A stretch of 51,667 nt of DNA from Terrisporobacter othiniensis. GTDB lineage: Bacteria > Bacillota > Clostridia > Peptostreptococcales > Peptostreptococcaceae. Where the stretch lies: contig NZ_JWHR01000018.1 of assembly GCF_000808015.1 (NCBI RefSeq), forward strand, positions 1-51,667, read 5' to 3'. The notes beneath the pieces are model-generated. The model was not told the DNA's origin and made no database searches. It worked only from the letters and a program-made list of their open reading frames with translations. The position numbers and the translations under genes were made by a program. This document shows positions 1 to 7,906 of this stretch, in pieces. How positions within the stretch are numbered: the first letter of the stretch is position 1; every line of letters begins with the position of its first letter.

Positions 1-854
1 GAAGTTGTAAAATTACTAGAAAAGTATAATTATACACTAGTATCTAATTTTGATAAATGGTCTGACTTAGAGAAAGGATTAGGAAAATATTTGGGAAACG
101 TTACATTAGAAAATATAGAAAAATTTTTTAATGATTATGAAAATTTAAGATCAGATTTAGAGCATTATTTATCTAAAGAAGGAAAAAATTTAATGCATAG
201 TTATGACGATGGAGTAAATATAAATGAATTAAAAAATAGTCTAATTAAGTTTTATGATTTTTTAACCCCAAAAGACAAAAATGATATATTAAGAAAAAGC
301 AATATTAATTCATTGAATTATGAAAATATTTTTTCTCCTATCATACATATACATGGGAAATTAGATGAAGAAATGATTATAGGAGTAGATAATAAAACGC
401 AAATTTTTAATAACGATATAAGGGATAATGAAGAAATAACATATTTAATAAAACCTTTATGCAATGAAGAATTAAGAAATGAAAAAATACATTATGCAAG
501 AATATGATTAATAATAGCCATATAATATGCTTATTTGGTGTTTCATTAGGAGAAACAGATAGTCAATGGTGGGAAATAATAGATAATTGGTTAATTGATG
601 TAAATAATGAAAATCGAAGATTAATAATTTTTACTTATAAACCAGACTGGAAAAAAAGTAATCCAAGGGAAAGGTTAGAAGTTCAAAACAAATTGAGGAA
701 TAATATGAAAAAATATTTACAAGAAGGTAAGAAGAAAGATCAGTCAATACAAGCACAATTAGATAATAAAATAATGGTTGCATTGAACACAGAGATGTTT
801 AAATTAAATCAAATGAATGTTAAATTAAACGAAGTTTCAGTGACAAGTGAATAA
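1..854 (+). pseudogene. AbiH-family abortive infection protein, 5' partial and frame-shifted
   Basis: The reading frame is open at the first base, so the N-terminus lies outside the window. It reads W-S-D-L-E-K-G-L-G, then the AbiH hallmark HIHGKLDEEMIIGVDN, and stops at 505-507 (TGA). The next frame begins at an ATG at 504 overlapping that stop and continues directly with the second AbiH hallmark, CLFGVSLGETDSQWW. Family members carry both motifs on one chain, so a one-base frameshift near 500-507 splits the gene. AbiH proteins are phage abortive-infection factors of unknown biochemistry. The ATGA stop/start overlap could allow reinitiation and a two-part protein, but no strong ribosome binding site precedes the ATG. 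Family assignment is confident; whether the gene is dead is less certain. Confidence 0.8.
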
Positions 855-942
855 TTAGCAAGTCAAGTGACTATGTACATTGATAAGTACCTCAAGGGGT
901 TCAGTTCTTAATGTTTTTTATCAATAACTTGTTAAAACTGAA

Positions 943-1418
943 AGGAGAAGAAAAATACAAATAGATACAGATAAGATGGCGCAACAGTACATAGATGCCA
1001 TCAATGATAAAATCAAGAATCTGAAAAAACTCAATATAATTGTTGTAGGAAAAGCACGTTGATTAACAGTTTGTTTAGAGAAAATTTTGCTGAAACTGGA
1101 TTAGGCAGGCCTGTGACATCAGAAATTAGAAAGCAAGAAAAAAAGGATTATCCTCTTGCAATTTATGATACGCCTGGATTTGAACTTTCAAATGAACAGC
1201 AAAACAACGTTAAGGAAGAAAATCTTGAAATTGTGAAGGTTGTTCCTGTTCTTGAATAAGATATGGATTTTGATGAAGAGTACATAGCAAGGGCATATGG
1301 ACTTGACCAATTAATTGATGTTATGGCATAAGTATTGCCAGGTGAATTACAGGATACTTTGCAAAATGTTCAGAAAGTGAGTTTAGAGTCAAAAAAAGAG
1401 CAACCTATATTTTATTAA
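943..1418 (+). pseudogene. Decayed Era/dynamin-like GTPase lacking its P-loop
   Basis: An AGGAG site at 943-947 precedes a frame that begins at ATA (955), probably a mutated ATG, and reads ...LNIIVVGKAR before stopping at 1060. The expected GKAGVGKSTLINS P-loop is cut: the bases coding for GVGKS are missing, leaving a frame change into LINSLFRENFAETGLGRPVT...LAIYDTPGF (G2-like PVT, G3 DTPG). An in-frame TAA at 1257 is followed by DMDFDEEYIARAYGLDQLIDVM, then another stop, then the tail LPGELQDTLQNVQKVSLESK. The segment expected to hold the G4 specificity motif is also gone. The protein cannot bind GTP. It lies directly upstream of the zinc-ribbon and SPFH genes and was probably once their membrane-associated partner. 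Confidence 0.75.
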
Positions 1419-1471
1419 AGGTGTAAATAAATTTGTCAAATCTATACAAATAATAAGGGGGAGATGTAAAA

Positions 1472-2017
1472 ATGAGTGATTACAATTTATATCCAAATGA
1501 AGCTATACTTCTTAAATCACAAGACGTATTTCAAGGAATGCGTAAAGGTGATCTTGTGCTTACAAATCTTGCAATCCTTTGGGCAGAAAAGACTCTTTTT
1601 GGAAAAATTAAAAATGTTAACCGTATACCATTTAATCAGGTGAAAATGTATAATGAAAACCCACAGGTACGTTTAGGTAAAGCTGGGAATGGAATATCTC
1701 AATTGGAAATATACCTTGTTAATGGACAGGAGAATTTTTCATTTAATAATACATTGTTGGGAAAAAGAGAGATTAATAAATGGATAAATGAAATTACGAA
1801 AGCAATAACTGGGCATGCACCTGAGAAATCATTTACAGCAATTCCTGGAACAGAATTTGTGGCTGATACTTTAAAGGGAACTGTAGGTGCATTTAAAGAT
1901 TCACTTGGGTTGAAAAAAACAGTTTCAACAAAGTGCATGGCATGTAAAGCGCCAATAACAGGAAAGAAAGGCGAGGCAGTTCGATGCAAGTATTGTGATA
2001 CACAACAAACTTTATAA
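1472..2017 (+). CDS. PH-like domain protein with C-terminal zinc ribbon
   Basis: The product is 181 residues. The first ~115 residues look like a GRAM/PH-type beta-barrel: an 'LKSQDVFQGMRKGDLVLTN' opening, a repeated hydrophobic/charged strand pattern, and a helix INKWINEITKAI at its end. A linker (about 125-150) leads to a zinc ribbon near residues 155-177 with two CxxC pairs (CMAC...CKYC). There is no signal peptide or membrane segment, so it is cytosolic, perhaps bound to the inner membrane face through the PH-like fold. A GGGGGAG ribosome binding site precedes the ATG. The SPFH gene starts 18 bases after its stop, so the two are co-transcribed. Specific function is unknown. Confidence 0.75.
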   Translation: MSDYNLYPNEAILLKSQDVFQGMRKGDLVLTNLAILWAEKTLFGKIKNVNRIPFNQVKMYNENPQVRLGKAGNGISQLEIYLVNGQENFSFNNTLLGKREINKWINEITKAITGHAPEKSFTAIPGTEFVADTLKGTVGAFKDSLGLKKTVSTKCMACKAPITGKKGEAVRCKYCDTQQTL

Positions 2018-2035
2018 TTTTGGAGGAAAAAACAT

Positions 2036-3157
2036 ATGGGAATTATCAAAGCTTTTACAGATTCAGTTAGCACTACCTTAGCTGACCAATGGATTGATGT
2101 ATTCACAGCGGCATCATTTGATGAGTTGACGGTTGTTTCTCCTGGTGTGAAAAAAACATCAAATAATGGCAGAGGGAGTAATTACAAGGGTTCTGAAGGT
2201 GTAATAACTAATGGTTCTAAAATATTTGTACCTGAAAATACAGCTGCTTTTATTTTTAGTCAAGATTCAATAGAAAATATTATAACTATCTCAGGAGCAT
2301 ATGAATATCAGGAAGGTGAAGATAGCATATTTAATGGGGACAGATTTGAAAATTCTGTTTTTGAGCAGGTTAAAGAACGTATAAAATTGGGAGGAATGAC
2401 TTCCGCACAGAAACAAATTGCATTTGTTAATCTTCGAGAAATAAGAAATATAAAATTTGGAACAAGAGGACCTCAGGTCTATAACGATTTATATTATGGA
2501 GTTGATTTGGAAATATATGCGTATGGATCTTTTACTATTAAAGTAGTAAATGCTGAAAAATTTGTTAGAGAATTTTTACCACCAAATGTCAACTTCTACT
2601 CATTCGGTTGTGCTCAGGTTAGAGAACAGATAGTAGCAGAATTCCTGCAGTCCTTTGCTGTAGCACTAAATAAATTATCGGATAAATGTAGAATTTCAAA
2701 GATACATTCTCATGAAAATGAACTTTCTCAAGCAATTATAGATGATTCATTCAATGCTGGTACATGGGGAGAAAGATTTGGTTTTGAAATAGTCAAGGTT
2801 GCTATAGAAAATATAGAATTTTCAGATGAATCAAGACGTGTGGTTAATAAGTTTGCAGAACAGAAGTTGAGCATTAGCGCATATGAAGAAACTTCACAAA
2901 GAGCATCTAATATAGCTGCACAGCAAAAAATTGCTGAAGGTATACAGAAAAAGGGCTTAGGTGATGGAGGAGGAATGTTGTTTGGAATGAACATGGGTCA
3001 GAATATTTCAAATAATCTAGGTTCAAATGCAGAAGTTAAAACCACATCATTGGATGAACAGATAGAGACAATGAAGAAGTTAAAGGACCTTCTTGATTTA
3101 GGAATTTTAACCCAAGAAGAGTTTGACGCAAAAAAGAAGGAGATCATGGGTCTTTAA
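2036..3157 (+). CDS. SPFH (band 7/YdjI-like) domain protein with C-terminal SHOCT motif
   Basis: The product is 373 residues and resembles the YdjI/'virion core protein-like' SPFH family. Residues about 25-290 form the SPFH region with the family pattern NLREIRNIKFGTRGPQVYNDLYYGVDLEI, followed by the helix EQKLSISAYEETSQRASNIAAQQK. A glycine-rich linker (GLGDGGGMLFGMNMGQ) follows. The last ~35 residues (DEQIETMKKLKDLLDLGILTQEEF, split here for length) are a SHOCT short oligomerisation motif. There is no N-terminal membrane helix, as is usual for this subfamily. In Bacillus the family acts in membrane stress responses. Its neighbours, a zinc-ribbon protein and a dead GTPase, suggest a membrane-remodelling or stress module that has partly decayed. 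Confidence 0.85.
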   Translation: MGIIKAFTDSVSTTLADQWIDVFTAASFDELTVVSPGVKKTSNNGRGSNYKGSEGVITNGSKIFVPENTAAFIFSQDSIENIITISGAYEYQEGEDSIFNGDRFENSVFEQVKERIKLGGMTSAQKQIAFVNLREIRNIKFGTRGPQVYNDLYYGVDLEIYAYGSFTIKVVNAEKFVREFLPPNVNFYSFGCAQVREQIVAEFLQSFAVALNKLSDKCRISKIHSHENELSQAIIDDSFNAGTWGERFGFEIVKVAIENIEFSDESRRVVNKFAEQKLSISAYEETSQRASNIAAQQKIAEGIQKKGLGDGGGMLFGMNMGQNISNNLGSNAEVKTTSLDEQIETMKKLKDLLDLGILTQEEFDAKKKEIMGL

Positions 3158-3176
3158 TATTAGACTTTTCAAATAT

Positions 3177-3203
3177 GGTGTTTCGAAGTAATTTTGAAGC
3201 ACC
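3177..3203 (+). terminator. Weak hairpin after the SPFH gene
   Basis: GGTGTTTC (3177-3184) pairs imperfectly with GAAGCACC (3196-3203), followed by a T-rich stretch. It is a plausible but weak terminator. Confidence 0.4.
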
Positions 3204-3227
3204 TATTTTAGATTACCTTTATTTTGA

Positions 3228-3371
3228 ATAGATAGAACTACTAGAAACAATGATTTCGGAATTGTAAGCCCTCCAGGGGTGAAGTTATTCACAGCTTATG
3301 TCAAAAACTTGCTATTAGTAATAAATAATTTAATAGAATATTTGAAGAGAGATTTACATAGTAGAGCGTGA
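3228..3371 (+). pseudogene. Unidentified C-terminal fragment
   Basis: This frame is open for 47 codons without a start codon and encodes NDFGIVSPPGVKLFTAYVKN followed by LLLVINNLIEYLKRDLHSRA and a stop. The composition and proline/hydrophobic pattern look like real coding sequence, but I do not recognise the family. It sits in the 386-base gap between the SPFH and DUF3786 genes with no promoter or start of its own, so it is most likely the tail of a deleted gene. Confidence 0.35.
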
Positions 3372-3459
3372 GGAGAAAACTGGCAAGGGATATGAAGATT
3401 TTACTTTTCATCCACGAAGAAAAAATGATATGGATTTTATTGTAGAATTGAAAAAATAA
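3346..3459 (+). pseudogene. PD-(D/E)XK nuclease (DUF1703-type) C-terminal remnant
   Basis: A startless frame encodes REIYIVEREEKTGKGYEDFT then FHPRRKNDMDFIVELKK and a stop. This matches the nuclease end of the AAA-ATPase-like DUF1703/PDDEXK_9 proteins: G-K-G-x-x-D (catalytic Asp), an Arg/Lys turn, and hydrophobic-E-L-K (catalytic Glu and Lys). The AAA-like N-terminal portion, several hundred residues in intact members, is missing. This is a deletion remnant and is not expected to be translated. It overlaps the fragment before it in another frame. Confidence 0.6.
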
Positions 3460-3543
3460 AAATGTAGATGTGTCAATAAATCAAGAATACTTAACAGACA
3501 TATTTACATCCAACAAAGATGCTTAAATCGAGGGGGAAAATAT

Positions 3544-4176
3544 ATGGAAGATAAAAAAATAAATAGAGCTTTCAATGAGATGTATATAGTAGCTCAAAAA
3601 CGCCTAGAGAATAGGTCGCCTATAGATATTGCTAAAAAAGCTGGGGTAGTATTTTGTGAAGATACATCTACTTTAAAAATAAAGAGTTTAGATAAGACTA
3701 TTGAACTTATATATCCATCATATGAGCCGAAGCAAAAACTAGAAGACTGGTATATTTTAATTTTACTACATTATCTAGATATAGCAGATGGAACACCTAT
3801 ATCTTATAAAGCAGTTCATTTTGGAGAGCTAAAAGATGGGCTTATAAGGGGAGTTAGATTTGATAAAACTGTGGAGGGAGAACTAGGTCGTTTCTTATTT
3901 AATAAAGAGTCAGAACAAGTAATAAATGTATGTAAATCATTAGGTGCAGAAATTATTGAATCTAAATTTGATTTATGTGCTGTATTTCATCTTTTTCCAA
4001 ACTATCTAGTAACTTTAAATATATGGTTTGCAGACGAGGAGTTTGAAGCTAGTGGAAAAATGTTAGTTGATAAGAGTGCAGATCATTATCTTACAATGGA
4101 AGATTCGGTTATGGTTGGTGAATTTATGCTAAGGTGCATTTCAGAAAGGTACAATCAGTTGTATGATACTTTATAA
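3544..4176 (+). CDS. DUF3786 domain protein
   Basis: The 210-residue product contains the DUF3786 core: DWYILILLHYLDIADGTPIS, then a fold with HFGELKDGLIRGVRFDKTVE, and a C-terminal VFHLFPNYLVTLNIWFADEE block. The family occurs in anaerobes and is sometimes fused or linked to corrinoid or methyltransferase proteins; its biochemical role is unknown. Here it stands alone between remnants. An AGGGGG site about 10 bases upstream supports the ATG. A strong terminator follows immediately, so it forms a single-gene transcript. No signal peptide; predicted cytosolic. Confidence 0.8.
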   Translation: MEDKKINRAFNEMYIVAQKRLENRSPIDIAKKAGVVFCEDTSTLKIKSLDKTIELIYPSYEPKQKLEDWYILILLHYLDIADGTPISYKAVHFGELKDGLIRGVRFDKTVEGELGRFLFNKESEQVINVCKSLGAEIIESKFDLCAVFHLFPNYLVTLNIWFADEEFEASGKMLVDKSADHYLTMEDSVMVGEFMLRCISERYNQLYDTL

Positions 4177-4180
4177 AATG

Positions 4181-4208
4181 AAAGTTGGCATAACATGCCA
4201 ACTTTTTC
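4181..4208 (+). terminator. Rho-independent terminator after the DUF3786 gene
   Basis: AAAGTTGGCAT (4181-4191) pairs perfectly with ATGCCAACTTT (4195-4205) around a three-base loop, followed by Ts. Confidence 0.9.
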
Positions 4209-4245
4209 TACTTTATAAAGTTAGCAACTCAAAGAATATAATTGA

Positions 4246-4344
4246 AGTTCTTTAGCATCTGTGACAGGAAATATTACTCAAATAGTTATAGGGCTAATTA
4301 TAGGTGTTCCTGTAGCTAAGGCTGTTAAAAAATATATTAGATAA
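4246..4344 (+). pseudogene. C-terminal fragment of a small membrane protein
   Basis: A 32-codon frame without a start encodes SSLASVTGNITQIVIGLIIG then VPVAKAVKKYIR. One hydrophobic helix followed by a positive tail resembles the last membrane segment of an ECF transporter S component, but the piece is too short to assign. It has no start codon or ribosome binding site, so it is probably a deletion remnant. Confidence 0.35.
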
Positions 4345-4419
4345 AGTTAGATTGCTTTTCATTTTTACTAATATTACCAGTGTTATAATATGCTAATATT
4401 ATTATAGGGGGTGTTTAAT

Positions 4420-5226
4420 ATGAAAAAAATAAAAAAGTTAAGTGTTTTATTACTATCAATAAGTATGATAGTTGGAAGTGTTTTTGTAGGAAACATTAAT
4501 AGTTCATATGCTGCTACATCATATAAGAAACAGTTAACAATTGGAAAGTCATACAAATATGATTTAGACGGGGACGGAGATAAGGACAGTATAAAAGTTT
4601 ATAGCACAGGTCATAAATTATTATTAAAAGTAAATAGCACAACTAAAACATTGGACTCAAATTACTATCCTGATTATGGTTACTATGATGTAAAAATTTA
4701 CGACTTTAATAAAAAGGACAAAAGTTCAGAAATTGTTTTTTATTGGTCTGGAGATAGTGAGTGGGGAACAAAGATACTTAAATTTAAAAATAATAAATGT
4801 ATGGTAAATAAGCACTATAAAGATGCAATGTTAAAAAGCTATGATCCTAGTACAGGAATGATAACTTTTGAGGAATATGATCAAGGCAGATATAGTAGTT
4901 TTGCAAAGGCAATGGGATTTTTTTGTATTTATGACAAAGTTCAAATAAAAGGATACAATGTTTATAATCAATACACTGCTAATACAAGTGGTAGTACTAG
5001 AAAAAATAAATATGTAGCGGCTAAAAAACTAACTGCATATACAAGTACAAGTGGGAAAAAGAAAGCATTTACTATAAATAAGGGTAGTAAGGCTTATGTT
5101 TATGCACTATATCAGAAGGGAAGTAGCAAGTATATAAGAGTAAAAAATAGTTCTGGTAAATATGGATATGTTAAAGTTGGGTCATCTATGCTATTTACTG
5201 AAAAGTCATGCTTGTGGTGGAGATAA
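4420..5226 (+). CDS. Secreted protein with Asp/Gly-rich motif and SH3-like C-terminus
   Basis: The ATG at 4420 follows AGGGGG with good spacing; a GTG at 4411 lies inside that site and is rejected. The 268-residue product begins with a Sec signal peptide (MKKIKKLSVLLLSISMIVG ... SSYAA, cleavage near residue 31). DLDGDGDKDSI, about 20 residues into the mature part, is a calcium-binding-loop-like repeat typical of VCBS/dockerin-type loops. The middle section is rich in Tyr, Lys and Asp. The last ~75 residues (KLTAYTSTSGKKKAFTINKG ... KYIRVKNSSGKYGYVKV) look like a bacterial SH3 domain that binds cell wall. It is likely extracellular and wall-associated; no enzymatic domain is seen. The end after YVKVGSS diverges (SMLFTEKSCLWWR), perhaps a small 3' change. 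Confidence 0.7.
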   Translation: MKKIKKLSVLLLSISMIVGSVFVGNINSSYAATSYKKQLTIGKSYKYDLDGDGDKDSIKVYSTGHKLLLKVNSTTKTLDSNYYPDYGYYDVKIYDFNKKDKSSEIVFYWSGDSEWGTKILKFKNNKCMVNKHYKDAMLKSYDPSTGMITFEEYDQGRYSSFAKAMGFFCIYDKVQIKGYNVYNQYTANTSGSTRKNKYVAAKKLTAYTSTSGKKKAFTINKGSKAYVYALYQKGSSKYIRVKNSSGKYGYVKVGSSMLFTEKSCLWWR

Positions 5227-5308
5227 AGAAATACACAGAATATATTCAAATATAATTACAAATATGTAAAAGAGAAGTAATGTATTAATCTAGAAAATGA
5301 TTTTTAAT

Positions 5309-5326
5309 GGAGCCTTAAATGGCTCC
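5309..5326 (+). terminator. Short hairpin before the nuclease-like gene
   Basis: GGAGCC (5309-5314) pairs with GGCTCC (5321-5326) over a TTAAAT loop. The T-tract is weak (TTAAATAA), so it could also be a leader hairpin for the next gene. Confidence 0.4.
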
Positions 5327-5346
5327 TTAAATAAGGGGGAAGCAAT

Positions 5347-6012
5347 ATGAGTAACACATCAAAAGGTCCAGCTACTAAAGGAAGTAAGTTTTGGATGCAA
5401 TATGTTGTTAAGAATTTGCAAAGTGAATTAAACTCCAAGATTGGTTGTGATTTAACATGGATTTCGCCACTTGAAGGTAATAACAAAGAATACCTAGAGT
5501 ATGAACTAAAACAAGATGACATCTGTAAAATACTTAATATATCAGCTGAAGAAAAGAAAGAAATATTTTCATTTTGGCCAAACAGGCAACCACAGTGGGA
5601 TGGCATAGCAATAACAAAAGATAATAACACATTATACTTGGTAGAAGCGAAAGCCCATCTGTCGGAGTTAAAAAGTAAAATCGGTGCAAAAAATCCAAAT
5701 AGTAAGGACTTAATTTTAAAAACTATGAAAGAAGTATTTGAAAGTAACTATCCAAAAGGTTCATTTCAAATGTGGACAGATGAATATTATCAACTTGCCA
5801 ATCGACTAACATTTTTACATAAGCTTAATGATAAATTAAAAATAAAAAATATAAATGTAAAACTAGTATTGCTAAATTTTGTAGGAGATTATACATATAG
5901 GCCTACAAGCGAAGAAAAATGGAATATGCATTACAAAGAAGTATTTACAAATATGATAGGTATGGAAATACCTAAAAAAGATGTTATAGTTGTTAACTTT
6001 CCTGTAAGTTAA
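5347..6012 (+). CDS. PD-(D/E)XK nuclease-like protein
   Basis: The 221-residue soluble protein has a restriction-endonuclease-like signature: WDGIAITKDNNTLYLVEAKAH at about 80-100, with WD supplying the metal-binding Asp and EAK supplying the catalytic Glu and Lys. The N-terminus (KGSKFWMQYVVKNLQSELNS) is a helix preceding the core, and a Trp/Tyr-rich segment (QMWTDEYYQLANRLTFLH) plus a late strand (VKLVLLNFVGDYTY) complete the fold. No DNA-recognition domain is visible. It is 28 bases upstream of the macro-domain gene and is probably co-transcribed with it and the VWA gene, which hints at a conflict or repair role. GGGGGA precedes the ATG. The nuclease fold is inferred from the motif; the substrate is unknown. 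Confidence 0.7.
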   Translation: MSNTSKGPATKGSKFWMQYVVKNLQSELNSKIGCDLTWISPLEGNNKEYLEYELKQDDICKILNISAEEKKEIFSFWPNRQPQWDGIAITKDNNTLYLVEAKAHLSELKSKIGAKNPNSKDLILKTMKEVFESNYPKGSFQMWTDEYYQLANRLTFLHKLNDKLKIKNINVKLVLLNFVGDYTYRPTSEEKWNMHYKEVFTNMIGMEIPKKDVIVVNFPVS

Positions 6013-6040
6013 TTCTAAAACTTTATATGGAGGTAGTAAA

Positions 6041-7045
6041 ATGACATTTCAAATTTTACATAATGACATTACAAAGATGAACACAGATGCCATAGTAAAT
6101 GCTGCAAACTCTAAACTCCTAATGGGTGGAGGCGTTTGCGGGGCAATCTTTAGAGCAGCAGGTGAGGAAGAGTTACAAAAAGAGTGTGAACAAATAAAAC
6201 AATGTCCAGTAGGTCACGCCGTTATTACAAAGGGATATAATCTTAAAGCCAAATATATTATTCATACTGTAGGGCCCATATATAAAGATGGAAATTCAAA
6301 TGAAGCCAAGTTTCTTAGAAGTGCCTATGAAACATCACTGAAGCTGGCAAAGGATTATAATTTAAAATCCATAGCATTTCCTTTAATATCTTCTGGTATT
6401 TATGGCTATCCAAAAAAAGAAGCATTAAATATAGCTGTTTCAACTATTAAAGAGTTTTTAGCTGACAATGATATGGATATTTATCTTGTGGTATTTGATA
6501 GAAAAGCTGTGCATTTAAGTGAAGAATTATATGAGAAAATTGAGCATTACATTAATGATTTTTATGAAGATGAAAATTATAGATTAAGAGATATATATTC
6601 ATTAGAAATAGAAGAAATTTATCATGATGATTGCAATTTTCAGGAACCAATATATGAAACAAAAGATTTTAATAAGAGATCCTTAGAACGTATTTTAGAT
6701 AACATTGATGAAAGTTTTTCACAAATGTTATTAAGACTTATTGATGAAAAAGGAAAAACCGATGTAGAAGTTTATAAAAAAGCTAATATGGATAGAAAAT
6801 TATTTTCCAAAATAAGAAGTAATAAGGATTATAATCCTAAAAAATCAACAGCCCTATCCTTGGCCATAGGTTTAGAACTATCTTTGGATGAAACAAAGGA
6901 TTTATTAGCGAAAGCAGGGTATACTCTATCTCCAAGTCACAAGTTTGATTTAATAGTAGAGTATTTTATAAAAAACAAAAACTATGACATATTCATAATA
7001 AATGAAGCTTTGTTCTCCTTTGAACAGCCTTTATTGGCAACTTAA
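6041..7045 (+). CDS. Macro domain protein fused to a C-terminal helix-turn-helix-like domain
   Basis: Residues 1-165 form a MacroD-type domain: NAAN (20-23), the glycine loop LLMGGGVCGAIFRAAG (26-41), HTVGP (75-79) and SSGIYGYP (117-124). Macro domains bind ADP-ribose or O-acetyl-ADP-ribose, and many remove ADP-ribose. In hydrolases such as YmdB the loop reads GGGGVDGAIH; here Asp is Cys33 and His is Phe37, so hydrolysis by the usual route is doubtful and ligand binding or signalling is more likely. After an acidic linker, residues about 215-334 form an all-helical XRE-like region (TDVEVYKKANMDRKLFSKIR, then STALSLAIGLELSLDETKDL) seen as a module in other clostridial conflict-type proteins. 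The ATG follows GGAGG. The nuclease-like gene lies upstream and the VWA gene downstream. Confidence 0.88.
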   Translation: MTFQILHNDITKMNTDAIVNAANSKLLMGGGVCGAIFRAAGEEELQKECEQIKQCPVGHAVITKGYNLKAKYIIHTVGPIYKDGNSNEAKFLRSAYETSLKLAKDYNLKSIAFPLISSGIYGYPKKEALNIAVSTIKEFLADNDMDIYLVVFDRKAVHLSEELYEKIEHYINDFYEDENYRLRDIYSLEIEEIYHDDCNFQEPIYETKDFNKRSLERILDNIDESFSQMLLRLIDEKGKTDVEVYKKANMDRKLFSKIRSNKDYNPKKSTALSLAIGLELSLDETKDLLAKAGYTLSPSHKFDLIVEYFIKNKNYDIFIINEALFSFEQPLLAT

Positions 7046-7144
7046 AAATATATGTCGCTTTTAAAGCGACCAAGTATCTCCTTAAAAAAAGTATTCTTTA
7101 TTTAAAGATAAAACTTAGTTATAAATTTTAGGGAGGTATTTTTT

Positions 7145-7789
7145 ATGAAAAATAATTTAACAGAGGTTGTATTCATATTAGATAGAAGTGGGTCAATGTC
7201 GGGCTTAGAAGGTGACACTATAGGTGGATTTAACTCAATGCTTAAAAAACAAAGAGAAGAAGAGGGTGACGCAAATGTTACTACGGTTTTGTTTGATGAT
7301 GAAATAGAAATGCTACACAAAAGAGTTAATATAAAAGAAATTAAAAACATTACAAGTAAGGATTATTATGTAAGAGGGTGTACAGCTCTTTTAGATGCCA
7401 TAGGTTATTCTATTAATTTTATGATAAATGTGCAGAAAAATAAAAAAGAAGAAAAAGCTAAAAATGTTTTGTTTATTATAACTACTGATGGATATGAAAA
7501 TGCCAGCAAAGAGTATACCTATGAAAAGATTAAAAAGATGATTACTTATGAAAAAGAAAGATATAATTGGCAATTCTTATTTTTAGGAGCAAATATAGAT
7601 GCAATTTCAACAGCTAGAAATTTTGGTATATCAGAAGAATTTGCCTCTAATTATGTAAGTGATGAAGTTGGCACACAGATTACTTATGAAGTTATGAACT
7701 CTGCCATTTCAAACTGTAGAGTAGATGGAGTAGTAGATGAAAGTTGGAAGAGTAGGGTGGAAGAAGATTATGAAATGAGGAAAGAGTAA
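7145..7789 (+). CDS. VWA-domain protein
   Basis: The 214-residue product is a stand-alone von Willebrand factor A domain. The metal-ion-dependent adhesion site is complete: DRSGSM (13-18), a Thr in GCTALLDAI, and an Asp in ITTDGYENAS. There is no signal peptide or membrane helix, so it acts in the cytoplasm, most likely as a Mg2+-dependent protein-protein interaction scaffold. It starts 99 bases after the macro/HTH gene, with GGGAGG before its ATG. Cytoplasmic VWA proteins commonly act with ATPases or nucleotide-signalling partners in stress and defence operons; no ATPase is visible here, so the partner is probably the macro or nuclease-like protein. Confidence 0.85.
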   Translation: MKNNLTEVVFILDRSGSMSGLEGDTIGGFNSMLKKQREEEGDANVTTVLFDDEIEMLHKRVNIKEIKNITSKDYYVRGCTALLDAIGYSINFMINVQKNKKEEKAKNVLFIITTDGYENASKEYTYEKIKKMITYEKERYNWQFLFLGANIDAISTARNFGISEEFASNYVSDEVGTQITYEVMNSAISNCRVDGVVDESWKSRVEEDYEMRKE

Positions 7790-7906
7790 ATCTTGTTTTT
7801 TATAATCATCTTAATTATGAATTTATGAATATATAAGTAGAAGTAAACAATTAATTATAAACAAATAAGTATTTAAACTAATTAAAAATATAGGAGGATA
7901 ATGAAA

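Noticed and set aside
500..510. Programmed frameshift in the AbiH gene
   Set aside because: The junction (AGA ATA TGA) has no slippery heptamer, downstream pseudoknot or internal Shine-Dalgarno, so a mutation, sequence error or reinitiation is simpler.
1699..2106. Minus-strand frame across the zinc-ribbon and SPFH genes
   Set aside because: It spans two real genes and their junction and lacks a start signal.
7053..7069. GTCGCTTTTAAAGCGAC as a terminator after the macro gene
   Set aside because: The stem is followed by CAAGTATCTCC rather than a T-run, so it is not a clear terminator; the VWA gene may still be co-transcribed.
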